Source: Porphyrobacter sp. IPPAS B-1204 (GTDB lineage: Bacteria; Pseudomonadota; Alphaproteobacteria; Sphingomonadales; Sphingomonadaceae). Taken from it: a DNA stretch of 64,000 nt. Each line of letters begins with the position of its first letter. Position 1 is the first letter of the stretch. Under the pieces are notes generated by a model. It was not told the origin of the DNA. It worked only from the letters and a program-made list of their open reading frames with translations, and did not search any database. Positions 47,414 to 54,267 of the stretch are shown in pieces. The stretch covers positions 909,342 through 973,341 of the forward strand of contig RHGM01000001.1 of assembly GCA_003724185.1 (NCBI GenBank), written 5' to 3'. The translations under genes were made by a program, and so were the position numbers.

Positions 47414-48526
47414 ATGAAAACCCGCGCTGCCGTTGCCTTCGAAGCGAAGAAGCCGCTGGAGATCGTCGAGCTTGATCTGGAAGGCCCCAAGGCCGGTGAA
47501 GTGCTGGTCGAGATCATGGCAACCGGCATCTGCCACACCGATGCCTACACTTTGGACGGGTTCGACAGCGAAGGCATCTTCCCCTCGGTGCTCGGCCATG
47601 AAGGCGCAGGCATCGTGCGCGAGGTGGGTGCGGGCGTCACCAGCGTAAAGCCGGGCGATCACGTGATCCCGCTCTACACGCCCGAATGCCGCCAGTGCAA
47701 ATCGTGCCTCAGCGGCAAGACCAACCTGTGCACCGCGATCCGCGCGACGCAGGGCAAGGGGCTGATGCCCGATGGCACCACGCGCTTCAGCTACAAGGGC
47801 CAGCCGATCTTCCACTATATGGGCTGCTCGACCTTCAGCAATTTCACAGTTCTCCCTGAAATCGCGGTGGCGAAAATCCGTGAGGACGCGCCGTTCCAGT
47901 CGGCCTGCTACATCGGCTGCGGCGTCACCACCGGCGTCGGCGCGGTGACCAATACCGCCAAGGTGCAGGTGGGTGACAATGTCGTGGTGTTCGGCCTCGG
48001 CGGGATCGGTTTGAACGTCATTCAGGGCGCACGGCTGGCAGGCGCAAACCTCATCATCGGGGTCGACATCAATCCTGCGCGTGAAGAATGGGGCAAGCGC
48101 TTCGGCATGACCCACTTCCTCAATTCCAAGGGGCTGAGCCGCGAGGAAACCGTCGCCAAAATCGTCGAGATGACCGATGGCGGCGCGGATTACACCTTCG
48201 ATGCCACCGGCAACACCGAAGTGATGCGCACCGCGCTGGAAGCCTGCCACCGCGGCTGGGGCACCAGCATCATCATCGGCGTCGCCGAAGCGGGCAAGGA
48301 AATCGCCACGCGCCCCTTCCAGCTGGTGACGGGCCGCAACTGGCGCGGCACGGCCTTCGGCGGGGCCAAGGGCCGCACCGACGTGCCCAAGATCGTCGAC
48401 ATGTACATGACCGGCAAGATCCAGATCGACCCGATGATCACCCACGTGATGGGCCTTGATGAAATCAACACCGCCTTTGACCTGATGCACGAAGGCAAGT
48501 CGATCCGCTCTGTTGTCGTCTTCTGA
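47414..48526 (+). CDS. frmA: S-(hydroxymethyl)glutathione dehydrogenase (class III alcohol dehydrogenase)
   Basis: A 370-residue zinc alcohol dehydrogenase. Catalytic zinc ligands are in [12 protein letters not shown] and GHEGAG; the structural zinc cysteines are in [18 protein letters not shown]. The Rossmann loop is [39 protein letters not shown] at the N-terminus is diagnostic of class III enzymes. It oxidises the spontaneous formaldehyde-glutathione adduct. The start at 47414 gives the standard length, whereas the longer frame adds 24 atypical residues. The next gene, overlapping by one base, completes the pathway. Confidence 0.95.
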   Translation: MKTRAAVAFEAKKPLEIVELDLEGPKAGEVLVEIMATGICHTDAYTLDGFDSEGIFPSVLGHEGAGIVREVGAGVTSVKPGDHVIPLYTPECRQCKSCLSGKTNLCTAIRATQGKGLMPDGTTRFSYKGQPIFHYMGCSTFSNFTVLPEIAVAKIREDAPFQSACYIGCGVTTGVGAVTNTAKVQVGDNVVVFGLGGIGLNVIQGARLAGANLIIGVDINPAREEWGKRFGMTHFLNSKGLSREETVAKIVEMTDGGADYTFDATGNTEVMRTALEACHRGWGTSIIIGVAEAGKEIATRPFQLVTGRNWRGTAFGGAKGRTDVPKIVDMYMTGKIQIDPMITHVMGLDEINTAFDLMHEGKSIRSVVVF

Positions 48527-49356
48527 TGGAGACCCTGTCGCAGAACCGCAGCCATGGCGGCACGCAGGGCGTCTATCGCCATGCTGCGGCGGCGACCGGC
48601 ACGGATATGACCTTCGCGGTCTTCGTGCCCGATCACGCGCCGGGGGCAAAGCTGCCGGTGCTGTGGTACCTTTCAGGCCTGACCTGCACCCACGCCAATG
48701 TCATGGAAAAGGGCGAATACCGGGCTGCCTGCGCCAAACACGGCGTGATCTTCATCGCCCCCGACACCAGCCCTCGCGGCGATGATGTGCCTGACGACGA
48801 GGCTTATGACTTTGGCAAGGGCGCGGGATTCTATCTTGATGCCACGCAGGAACCGTGGGCGCAGCATTACCGGATGCGTGCCTATATCGAGGACGAGCTG
48901 CCCGCGCTGATCGCCGAACGCTTCCCCGCCGACATGGCGCGGCAGGGCATTACGGGGCATTCGATGGGCGGTCACGGCGCGCTCACCATCGCCTTGCGCA
49001 ATCCCGCCCGGTTCCGGTCGGTCAGCGCCTTTGCGCCAATCTGCGCACCGTCACAGGTGCCATGGGGCGAGAAGGCATTCAGACGCTATCTGGGCGAAAA
49101 CCGCGATGCATGGGCTGAACATGACGCAGTCGCCCTGATCAAAGGCGGCGCGCGCCTCACCGATCTGCTGGTCGATCAGGGCAGCGCCGATGCGTTTCTT
49201 GACGAACAGCTCGGCACCCCGCTGCTTGCCGCCGCGTGCGAGGCCGCTGCCATCCCGGCGACCATCCGGATGCAGGAGGGTTACGACCACTCCTATTACT
49301 TCATCTCGACCTTCATGGCCGATCACATCGCCTGGCACGCGGCGCGGCTGGGGTGA
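48526..49356 (+). CDS. fghA: S-formylglutathione hydrolase
   Basis: A 276-residue esterase-D-type alpha/beta hydrolase that releases formate and glutathione. The nucleophile is Ser146 in GITGHSMGGHGAL, with LPVLWYLSGLTCTHANVMEKGEY, the oxyanion region, and the catalytic His in EGYDHSYYFISTFM. Its ATG shares a base with the preceding stop (TGATG). Together with frmA it forms the glutathione-dependent formaldehyde detoxification pair. Confidence 0.95.
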   Translation: METLSQNRSHGGTQGVYRHAAAATGTDMTFAVFVPDHAPGAKLPVLWYLSGLTCTHANVMEKGEYRAACAKHGVIFIAPDTSPRGDDVPDDEAYDFGKGAGFYLDATQEPWAQHYRMRAYIEDELPALIAERFPADMARQGITGHSMGGHGALTIALRNPARFRSVSAFAPICAPSQVPWGEKAFRRYLGENRDAWAEHDAVALIKGGARLTDLLVDQGSADAFLDEQLGTPLLAAACEAAAIPATIRMQEGYDHSYYFISTFMADHIAWHAARLG

Positions 49357-49399
49357 ACGGCAGGTCCGCCAGCCTTTGGCAAAAGACATTGCGCCGCCT

Positions 49400-49425
49400 G
49401 TAACCGCCGGCGCGGTTCCAGCGAA
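49400..49425 (+). promoter_or_regulatory. Predicted SigF-type ECF promoter for the Cys-rich peptide operon
   Basis: GTAACC at 49400-49405, then exactly 16 bp, then CGAA at 49422-49425. The same pattern precedes the sigma factor gene (51743-51768, minus strand). Transcription would start near 49432, leaving a leader of about 140 nt that includes a 7 bp hairpin (ACGCCGC / GCGGCGT, 49454-49473). Confidence 0.8.
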
Positions 49426-49573
49426 TTGCGTCGCGGCGAGGTATAGCAGCATGACGCCGCCGCGAAGCGGCGTTGCGCCTGCAACACTTCGGCCACCTCG
49501 TATGCCGTTGGTGCCCGGCGATGCGGGGAGAGTGATGCCTGCACCGCCAAAACACACAACAGGGGACTTACCG

Positions 49574-49819
49574 ATGAAAAAGACCAAACTGACCAGCATG
49601 CTCGCCGTGATGGGCGGCCTCACGCTGGCCACCGGGGCCTGTTCGGGCGCGTGCAGCGCTGCAAGCTGCGCACCTGCTGCCGATGCCGCCGCTGGCGACA
49701 CCGCTGAAACCGCCGCTACGGGCTGCGACGCCGCTCCCTGCGCCGCTGCAGGTTGCGAAGCCAAGCCTTGCGCTGCTGCCGGCTGCGAGGCCAAGCCCTG
49801 CGCGGCTGCCGCAGAATAA
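49574..49819 (+). CDS. Small exported Cys-repeat protein (81 aa), bufferin-like
   Basis: MKKTKLTSMLAVMGGLTLAT then GACSG is a short signal peptide, perhaps a lipoprotein signal with a poor lipobox (TGAC). The mature part is Ala-rich with nine cysteines at 23, 27, 32, 51, 56, 61, 66, 71 and 76; the last six are spaced exactly five apart, within two copies of GCEAKPCAAA and a diverged third. It resembles metal-binding or bufferin/HvfA-type small proteins in size and style, but I cannot place it in a named family. A modest ribosome site (GGGGA) precedes ATG 49574. Expression from the SigF-type promoter at 49400 is predicted. The longer frame upstream, to 49190, is antisense-like noise. Confidence 0.75.
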   Translation: MKKTKLTSMLAVMGGLTLATGACSGACSAASCAPAADAAAGDTAETAATGCDAAPCAAAGCEAKPCAAAGCEAKPCAAAAE

Positions 49820-49829
49820 GCCACCAATC

Positions 49830-49861
49830 GGGTCTGGCGGGACAGTGTTCACGCCAGACCC
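49830..49861 (+). terminator. Perfect 10 bp hairpin between the Cys-repeat gene and DUF6969
   Basis: GGGTCTGGCG pairs perfectly with CGCCAGACCC around a 12 nt loop, 10 bp after the first gene. No T tract follows, so partial termination or mRNA stabilisation of the upstream cistron is more likely than full termination. Confidence 0.5.
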
Positions 49862-49885
49862 CTTCCATGGCAGACCGATCACCCG

Positions 49886-50533
49886 ATGGATCAGCAACAG
49901 GCGGCAGAAGCGGTCATCGAAACCATCACCGCGATGGCGCAGACCGGTGTGCCGCTGATGCTGCGCGTGCTGCCCGATGCCGATCTGCGGTTCTGGGACC
50001 ATTATCCCGACAACGACGCGCGCGACCGGCAAACGCGGTCACGGTGGTATTACCATGTCCATGCGCCGGGTGATCGTGACGCGCACGAGCATGGCCATTT
50101 CCATCTGTTTCTGCACCGCACCCAGCTTGACGATCCGGCGGCTTTCACCCGCGCGCCCGATCTGGGCGAGGATGCGCCCGCCCATGTCACCCACATTGCC
50201 GGGCTGGCGGTCAACCACGCCGGAATCCCGGTCAGCTGGTTTGCGACCAACCGCTGGGTGACCGACGAATTCCTCTACCCCGCTCCGGTCATGGCCGCGC
50301 ATCTGGATCGCTACAATGTCGACGACACCGCCGAAGACCCGCTGGTGAACCGGCTGCTGACCGCGATGGTGGCGCTGTACCGCGAAGAACTGGCCGAAAT
50401 GCTGGCAAGCCGTGATGCCGCACTGGCGGAACTGGTCGCAGCCGAAGGGGCATCCGCCAGCGAGGCTGGCCATGCCGTGCTGGCGCGCATCCCGATCGAC
50501 CTTGATGCCAAGATCGAAAGCCTGGGCCTCTAG
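49886..50533 (+). CDS. DUF6969-like His-rich protein
   Basis: A 215-residue soluble protein. Its most striking part is the His-rich strand RSRWYYHVHAPGDRDAHEHG followed by HFHLFLHR at about residues 50-78, which looks able to bind a metal; AGLAVNHAGIPVSWFATNRWVTDEFLYPA is a second conserved-looking block. I associate this with DUF6969, with moderate confidence; function is unknown. The C-terminal third is helical and charged. It is 66 bp downstream of the Cys-repeat gene and likely shares its promoter. The convergent nrsF gene ends 4 bp later. Confidence 0.72.
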   Translation: MDQQQAAEAVIETITAMAQTGVPLMLRVLPDADLRFWDHYPDNDARDRQTRSRWYYHVHAPGDRDAHEHGHFHLFLHRTQLDDPAAFTRAPDLGEDAPAHVTHIAGLAVNHAGIPVSWFATNRWVTDEFLYPAPVMAAHLDRYNVDDTAEDPLVNRLLTAMVALYREELAEMLASRDAALAELVAAEGASASEAGHAVLARIPIDLDAKIESLGL

Positions 50534-50537
50534 CGTC

Positions 50538-51188
50538 CTACCAGCGGATCAGGCGCGGCAACACCGCGCGGCCCAGCCCGGCCATGACCAGCACCACGGC
50601 ACTGTGCCACACGCCGATGTGAACAATGTCATTGTCCGGGCAATGGAGCGAGAAGGCGAAGATCCCGAACGCCCCTGCTGCCACGCCCGCCACCAGCCCG
50701 GCGCGATCCGGATCGGTCGGCGCGCCGCGCCGCAGCCACACTGTCAGCATCGCGAACACCAGCAGCGAGGCTGTGCCGCCCACCGCGAAACACGCCGCAC
50801 CATGACGGACGTTCTCAGCCGAGAGCATATCCTCGCCGCCGCTCAGCCCCACGATCAACCCGGCCAGTGGCAGCAGCGCGGCCATCGCCGCAGCCCAGCG
50901 CCAGCCGGTGTGATCGCTGCCGATCTGGGGGCGGCTCATCACCACCACCGTCACCGTTGCAGCTAGGGCAAGCCCGAAATAAAGCCCCGTCGCCACCAAG
51001 TGCATCGGGTTGACCGATCCGGCCAGCCAATCAGGACGCAGGCCGAACAGGGTGATCACCACCACGGCCGAAAGCCCCGCCGCGGCAAGCGCAAGACCCA
51101 GCCCCTCGCCAAACCGCAGCGGCCTGACAGGCTCAAGCCCGCCCACCAACTCGGCAATCAGGGCATCGGAACTGCGGTGCATCGTCAT
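50538..51188 (-). CDS. nrsF: NrsF-like (DUF1109) membrane anti-sigma factor
   Basis: A 216-residue, six-helix membrane protein. The cysteine-containing block FSLHCPDNDIVHIGVWHSAV near the C-terminus and NVRHGAACFAVGG are typical of DUF1109/NrsF. In Caulobacter, NrsF holds SigF inactive, and conserved cysteines were implicated in signalling of heavy metals; that is literature knowledge, not visible here. It is translationally coupled to the sigma gene (ATGA overlap). Confidence 0.87.
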   Translation of the reverse strand: MTMHRSSDALIAELVGGLEPVRPLRFGEGLGLALAAAGLSAVVVITLFGLRPDWLAGSVNPMHLVATGLYFGLALAATVTVVVMSRPQIGSDHTGWRWAAAMAALLPLAGLIVGLSGGEDMLSAENVRHGAACFAVGGTASLLVFAMLTVWLRRGAPTDPDRAGLVAGVAAGAFGIFAFSLHCPDNDIVHIGVWHSAVVLVMAGLGRAVLPRLIRW

Positions 51189-51709
51189 TCTTTCTCGATC
51201 ATGTGGGCGAGCTTTTTCAGGCCCCGGTGGATGTTCACTTTGACCAGCGATTCGCTTTGTCCGGTCGCCTGCGCGGCCTCGGCGATGCTCAGTCCTTCGA
51301 TCTTGACCAGAGCGATGGCCTGCTCTTGCGCAGGCGGCAGCAGGCCGAGCAGGCGTTCGATGCTGATGCGCGCGGCAATCGCCGGTTCGTCATCGGTGCC
51401 CATCGTTTCTTCGTGCAGTTCGTGTTCGTCAGCGCGGTACAGGCGGCGCAGGTGATCGACCCAGCGATAGCGCGCAATCGCCGCCAGCCACGGCAGGAAC
51501 GGCCGCGTCGCGTCCCACGAAGCCCGCTTGGTGTGCAGCGCGATCAGCGTTTCCTGCACCAGATCATCAAGGCTCGAAGGCGCGATGCGGCGGCTGTAAT
51601 ACCCGCGAAGCCAGCGCTGGCACGCATCGAGCAGCGCCGCATAGGCCAGCTTGTCGCCCGCCTGCGATAGCGCCATCAGACGGGCAAGGGTGGCTTCGTC
51701 GGCTTTCAA
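51185..51709 (-). CDS. sigF: ECF sigma factor, SigF (ECF16) type
   Basis: A 174-residue two-domain sigma factor. Region 2 contains SSLDDLVQETLIALHTKRAS and PFLPWLAAIARYRWVDHLRR; region 4 contains ALVKIEGLSIAEAAQATGQS and ESLVKVNIHRGLKKL. The open frame continues far upstream, but I place the start at TTG 51709: GGAG lies 6-7 nt before it, and it lies about 28 nt downstream of the transcription start predicted from the GTAACC-N16-CGAA promoter at 51768-51743. Longer starts would lie upstream of that promoter. Autoregulation is therefore predicted. Confidence 0.85.
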   Translation of the reverse strand: MKADEATLARLMALSQAGDKLAYAALLDACQRWLRGYYSRRIAPSSLDDLVQETLIALHTKRASWDATRPFLPWLAAIARYRWVDHLRRLYRADEHELHEETMGTDDEPAIAARISIERLLGLLPPAQEQAIALVKIEGLSIAEAAQATGQSESLVKVNIHRGLKKLAHMIEKE

Positions 51710-51742
51710 ACGGCGCTCCGGCAGCGGGGTTACGAGCTTGTG

Positions 51743-51768
51743 TTCGGTCGCATCTGCCGGAAGGTTAC
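51743..51768 (-). promoter_or_regulatory. Predicted autoregulatory SigF-type promoter of sigF-nrsF
   Basis: Read on the minus strand: GTAACC at 51768-51763, 16 bp, CGAA at 51746-51743. The -35, -10 and spacing are identical to the site at 49400-49425. Confidence 0.82.
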
Positions 51769-51884
51769 GCCATTCCTGTAATCTTTTGCACCCGGCATAC
51801 GAACGACACACGGACGCCCGCGGCTGATGACAAGTTCTTGGCCACGGGGCTAAGGCAGGGGGGCGTGGAGCCAAAGGGGGGGCG

Positions 51885-52658
51885 ATGATGCCAGAGGGGC
51901 CGGTCTGGCTGACAGGATTGCTGGCGGCGGTTGCCGGGGCTGCCATCGGCAGCTTCATCGGCACCGCGCTGTTGCGCCTGCCTGCGGACCGTTCGATCCT
52001 GTCGGGGCGATCCGCCTGCGATGCCTGCGGCGTGGCCATCGGCGCACGCGATCTGGTGCCCTTGTGGTCATGGCTGGCGCTGCGCGGGCGATGCCGGGCG
52101 TGCGGCGCTGCGATTGGCGTGTGGCAGCCGGGCTGCGAAGTGGCAGGCGCGTTGATTGGCGCGGCGGCTGTCATGTTAGCGCCGCAGGGGCTTGCCCTGC
52201 CCGCGATGCTGATGGGGTGGCAATTGCTGCTGCTCGGCGTGATCGATGCGCGGCACCTGTGGCTGCCGCGCTCTCTGGTAGCGGTGCTGGCGCTGAGCGG
52301 TGTGGCTTTCGCGCTGCTGCGCGCCTGGGAGGCAGAAAGCCTCATACCACTGGGCTTCGCTCTGGCAGGCGGGGCGCTGGGGTTTGGTATGCTGTGGGCC
52401 GTCGCGCGCGGTTACCGCATGGTGCGCGGGCGTGAGGGCATGGGCGGCGGCGATCCTCCCATGCTGGGCGCGGTCGGCTTGTGGCTGGGGCCGATGGGGG
52501 TTATCGGTACGGTGATAGGGGCAAGCCTGATCGGGCTGGCGGCGGCCTTGGTGATGCTGCTGCTCCGCCGTGAGGTGGCAGCCGATACGGCGCTCCCGCT
52601 GGGGACGTTGATGGCGGCAGCGGCTTGGCTGATCTTTCTTGTGGGCGGGTCGGGGTGA
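51885..52658 (+). CDS. gspO: Prepilin peptidase / N-methyltransferase (T2SS GspO)
   Basis: A 257-residue polytopic aspartic peptidase that cleaves and methylates pseudopilins. IGSFIGTALLRLP is followed by the zinc-binding CDAC...CRAC cytoplasmic loop (about residues 45-70); the catalytic aspartates are in LGVIDARHLWLP and GMGGGDPPMLGAVGLWLGP, the latter being the G-x-G-D type motif. It serves the gsp cluster encoded convergently beyond the SleB gene. Confidence 0.92.
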   Translation: MMPEGPVWLTGLLAAVAGAAIGSFIGTALLRLPADRSILSGRSACDACGVAIGARDLVPLWSWLALRGRCRACGAAIGVWQPGCEVAGALIGAAAVMLAPQGLALPAMLMGWQLLLLGVIDARHLWLPRSLVAVLALSGVAFALLRAWEAESLIPLGFALAGGALGFGMLWAVARGYRMVRGREGMGGGDPPMLGAVGLWLGPMGVIGTVIGASLIGLAAALVMLLLRREVAADTALPLGTLMAAAAWLIFLVGGSG

Positions 52659-52659
52659 G

Positions 52660-53394
52660 ATGCGCGTGATACGGGGGCAGGCAAGGCTGGTTCGGGCGCT
52701 TCGGCGCGTGGGAACCTTGCGGCGCGTTATCGCGGCCATCGCCATCACGGCGGCCATCGCGCAGCCCGGCGCTGCATCGGCCCAGACCAATCTGCAAGGC
52801 GCGCCGCTTTTTCTGCCGCCAATCCTTGCGGGCGAGACGCCCGAAACTGCCGCGCAATGCCTGGCGCTGGCGATCACCTACGAGGCCGGGCTTGAGCCTG
52901 CCCAGGGACAGGAGGCGGTGGCGCAGGTTATCCTCAACCGGGTGCGTCACACCGCCTATCCTGATACCGTGTGCGGGGTGGTGTGGCAGGGCGCGCAGCG
53001 GCGGACCGGCTGCCAGTTCACCTTCACCTGTGACGGATCGCTGCGCCGACCGCGCAATGCTGCGGCAATGGCGGGGGCATGGGCTGTGGCTGCGCGGGTG
53101 CTGGCGGGCCAGACCGCCGATCATGTGCGCGGCGCGACCCATTACCACGCCGATTACGTGTCGCCCTATTGGGCGCCGAGCCTGACGCGGGTGCGCCAGA
53201 TTGCCCGCCACATCTTCTACCGCTCGCCCGGTTCTGGTCTGCGCGGTGATGGCGCACCGGTGACAGTGGCCCTTTCGGCAGAGCACAGCGCCCCGTCACC
53301 TGTGCCGTCTGCCGCACCGCCCGCTCATGACCCGGTGATCCGCAACGGCGAGTTCGCCCCCTGGGGCCTGAGCCTCGGTGGGGAGCGGCGCTAA
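52660..53394 (+). CDS. Exported cell wall hydrolase, SleB family
   Basis: A 244-residue protein with a basic n-region and a signal peptide ending near AASAQ, then a SleB hydrolase domain. The catalytic Glu is in AITYEAGLEP, with AVAQVILNRVRH, VVWQGAQRRTGCQFTFTCDG, and GATHYHADYVSPYWAPSL. These enzymes cut peptidoglycan, likely as lytic transglycosylases. It begins 1 bp after gspO. It may help open the wall for T2SS assembly, which is an inference. Confidence 0.88.
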   Translation: MRVIRGQARLVRALRRVGTLRRVIAAIAITAAIAQPGAASAQTNLQGAPLFLPPILAGETPETAAQCLALAITYEAGLEPAQGQEAVAQVILNRVRHTAYPDTVCGVVWQGAQRRTGCQFTFTCDGSLRRPRNAAAMAGAWAVAARVLAGQTADHVRGATHYHADYVSPYWAPSLTRVRQIARHIFYRSPGSGLRGDGAPVTVALSAEHSAPSPVPSAAPPAHDPVIRNGEFAPWGLSLGGERR

Positions 53395-53400
53395 TCGCGT

Positions 53401-54267
53401 CTAGTCTCGCGACCTGATGACATAGGGCCGCGCCGGATTGCCGGTGAGTTCGATCACGACATCGCGCCGCGCCGCCGATCCGTCCTCGCCCCGGGCGCGC
53501 ACAATGATCCGCAGAGGCCGTCCGGTCACGCCATCATCAGGGCGGGCAAGCTCATCCGCACCCAAACCACCTTGGGCGACAGCAACGCCCGCAAACCCGT
53601 CCTCGAACACATCGTCAGCCATCACCCGGCGGGCAAGCGGGGTGGCATTGGCCTCGGCAAAAGGCGCGCTGTCGGGGGAGTACACCGTCACATAGGGCGC
53701 CATGCGTGCGGCGAGTTCGGGCCCGATCGCCTGGATCGCGGCAAGTTCCCCGTTGCTGCGCAGCGGCCCATCGCGGGGGCGCACTCCGTCACCTTCGTAG
53801 TCCGCCCGTTCCCGCCCGCGCAGGCGCGGTTCGTCATCGCCGTCGCGCCAGTCGAGGAAGGCATCGCGCGCCTCCTCCAGTTCCGCCCCCTGCAAGCCGA
53901 AGGCGGCGAACAGCGCCTCGGCCTGCTGGTCGTTGATCTTGTTCAATGGGACCTTGGCCAGTTCATCCTCGATCCGGATGTCGAGCCGTGCCCCGGCGAA
54001 GGCCACTTCGCGCAGCCGCCCGTCAGGCCGCCAGCGTCTTGCTGCGTTGGTCTGCGCCAAGCCCTGCACCGCCAGCACCACCCCCGCATCCGCCGCTGCG
54101 GTCAACCGCGCACGGTCAAGCTCGGCGCGGGCCGATCGGGTCGATCCCCGCGTCGCCTCGATCATCGTCAGCGCCAGCAGCGCCAGCACCGCAAGGCTCG
54201 CCACCGCGACAACCAGGGCAAAGCCATCCTTGCGCTTTCCCCCGCTATGGCGCGGCGGCGGGGTCAG
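53401..54267 (-). CDS. gspK: T2SS minor pseudopilin GspK
   Basis: Caps the pseudopilus tip. The body has LAKVPLNKINDQQAEALFAAFG, FLDWRDGDDEPRLRG and the glycine-rich helix-hairpin part typical of GspK. The in-frame codons before GTG 54204 encode GGKRKDGFALVVAVASLAVLA, that is, a basic leader and a G/F prepilin cleavage site. No ATG, GTG or TTG exists in that stretch, but a CTG at 54267 overlaps the gspD stop as CTGA, matching the coupling of the other gsp genes. I therefore use CTG 54267. If this is wrong, the protein starts at 54204 without a leader, which would not be processed. Confidence 0.8.
   Translation of the reverse strand: MTPPPRHSGGKRKDGFALVVAVASLAVLALLALTMIEATRGSTRSARAELDRARLTAAADAGVVLAVQGLAQTNAARRWRPDGRLREVAFAGARLDIRIEDELAKVPLNKINDQQAEALFAAFGLQGAELEEARDAFLDWRDGDDEPRLRGRERADYEGDGVRPRDGPLRSNGELAAIQAIGPELAARMAPYVTVYSPDSAPFAEANATPLARRVMADDVFEDGFAGVAVAQGGLGADELARPDDGVTGRPLRIIVRARGEDGSAARRDVVIELTGNPARPYVIRSRD

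Noticed and set aside
49190..49573. Upstream extension of the Cys-repeat peptide frame
   Set aside because: It overlaps the end of the formylglutathione hydrolase gene and the predicted promoter, and the true ATG at 49574 is followed by a signal peptide.
51710..52345. N-terminal extension of SigF by about 210 residues
   Set aside because: It runs antisense to gspO and lies upstream of the predicted sigF promoter; the extension is Pro/Arg/Ser-rich noise.
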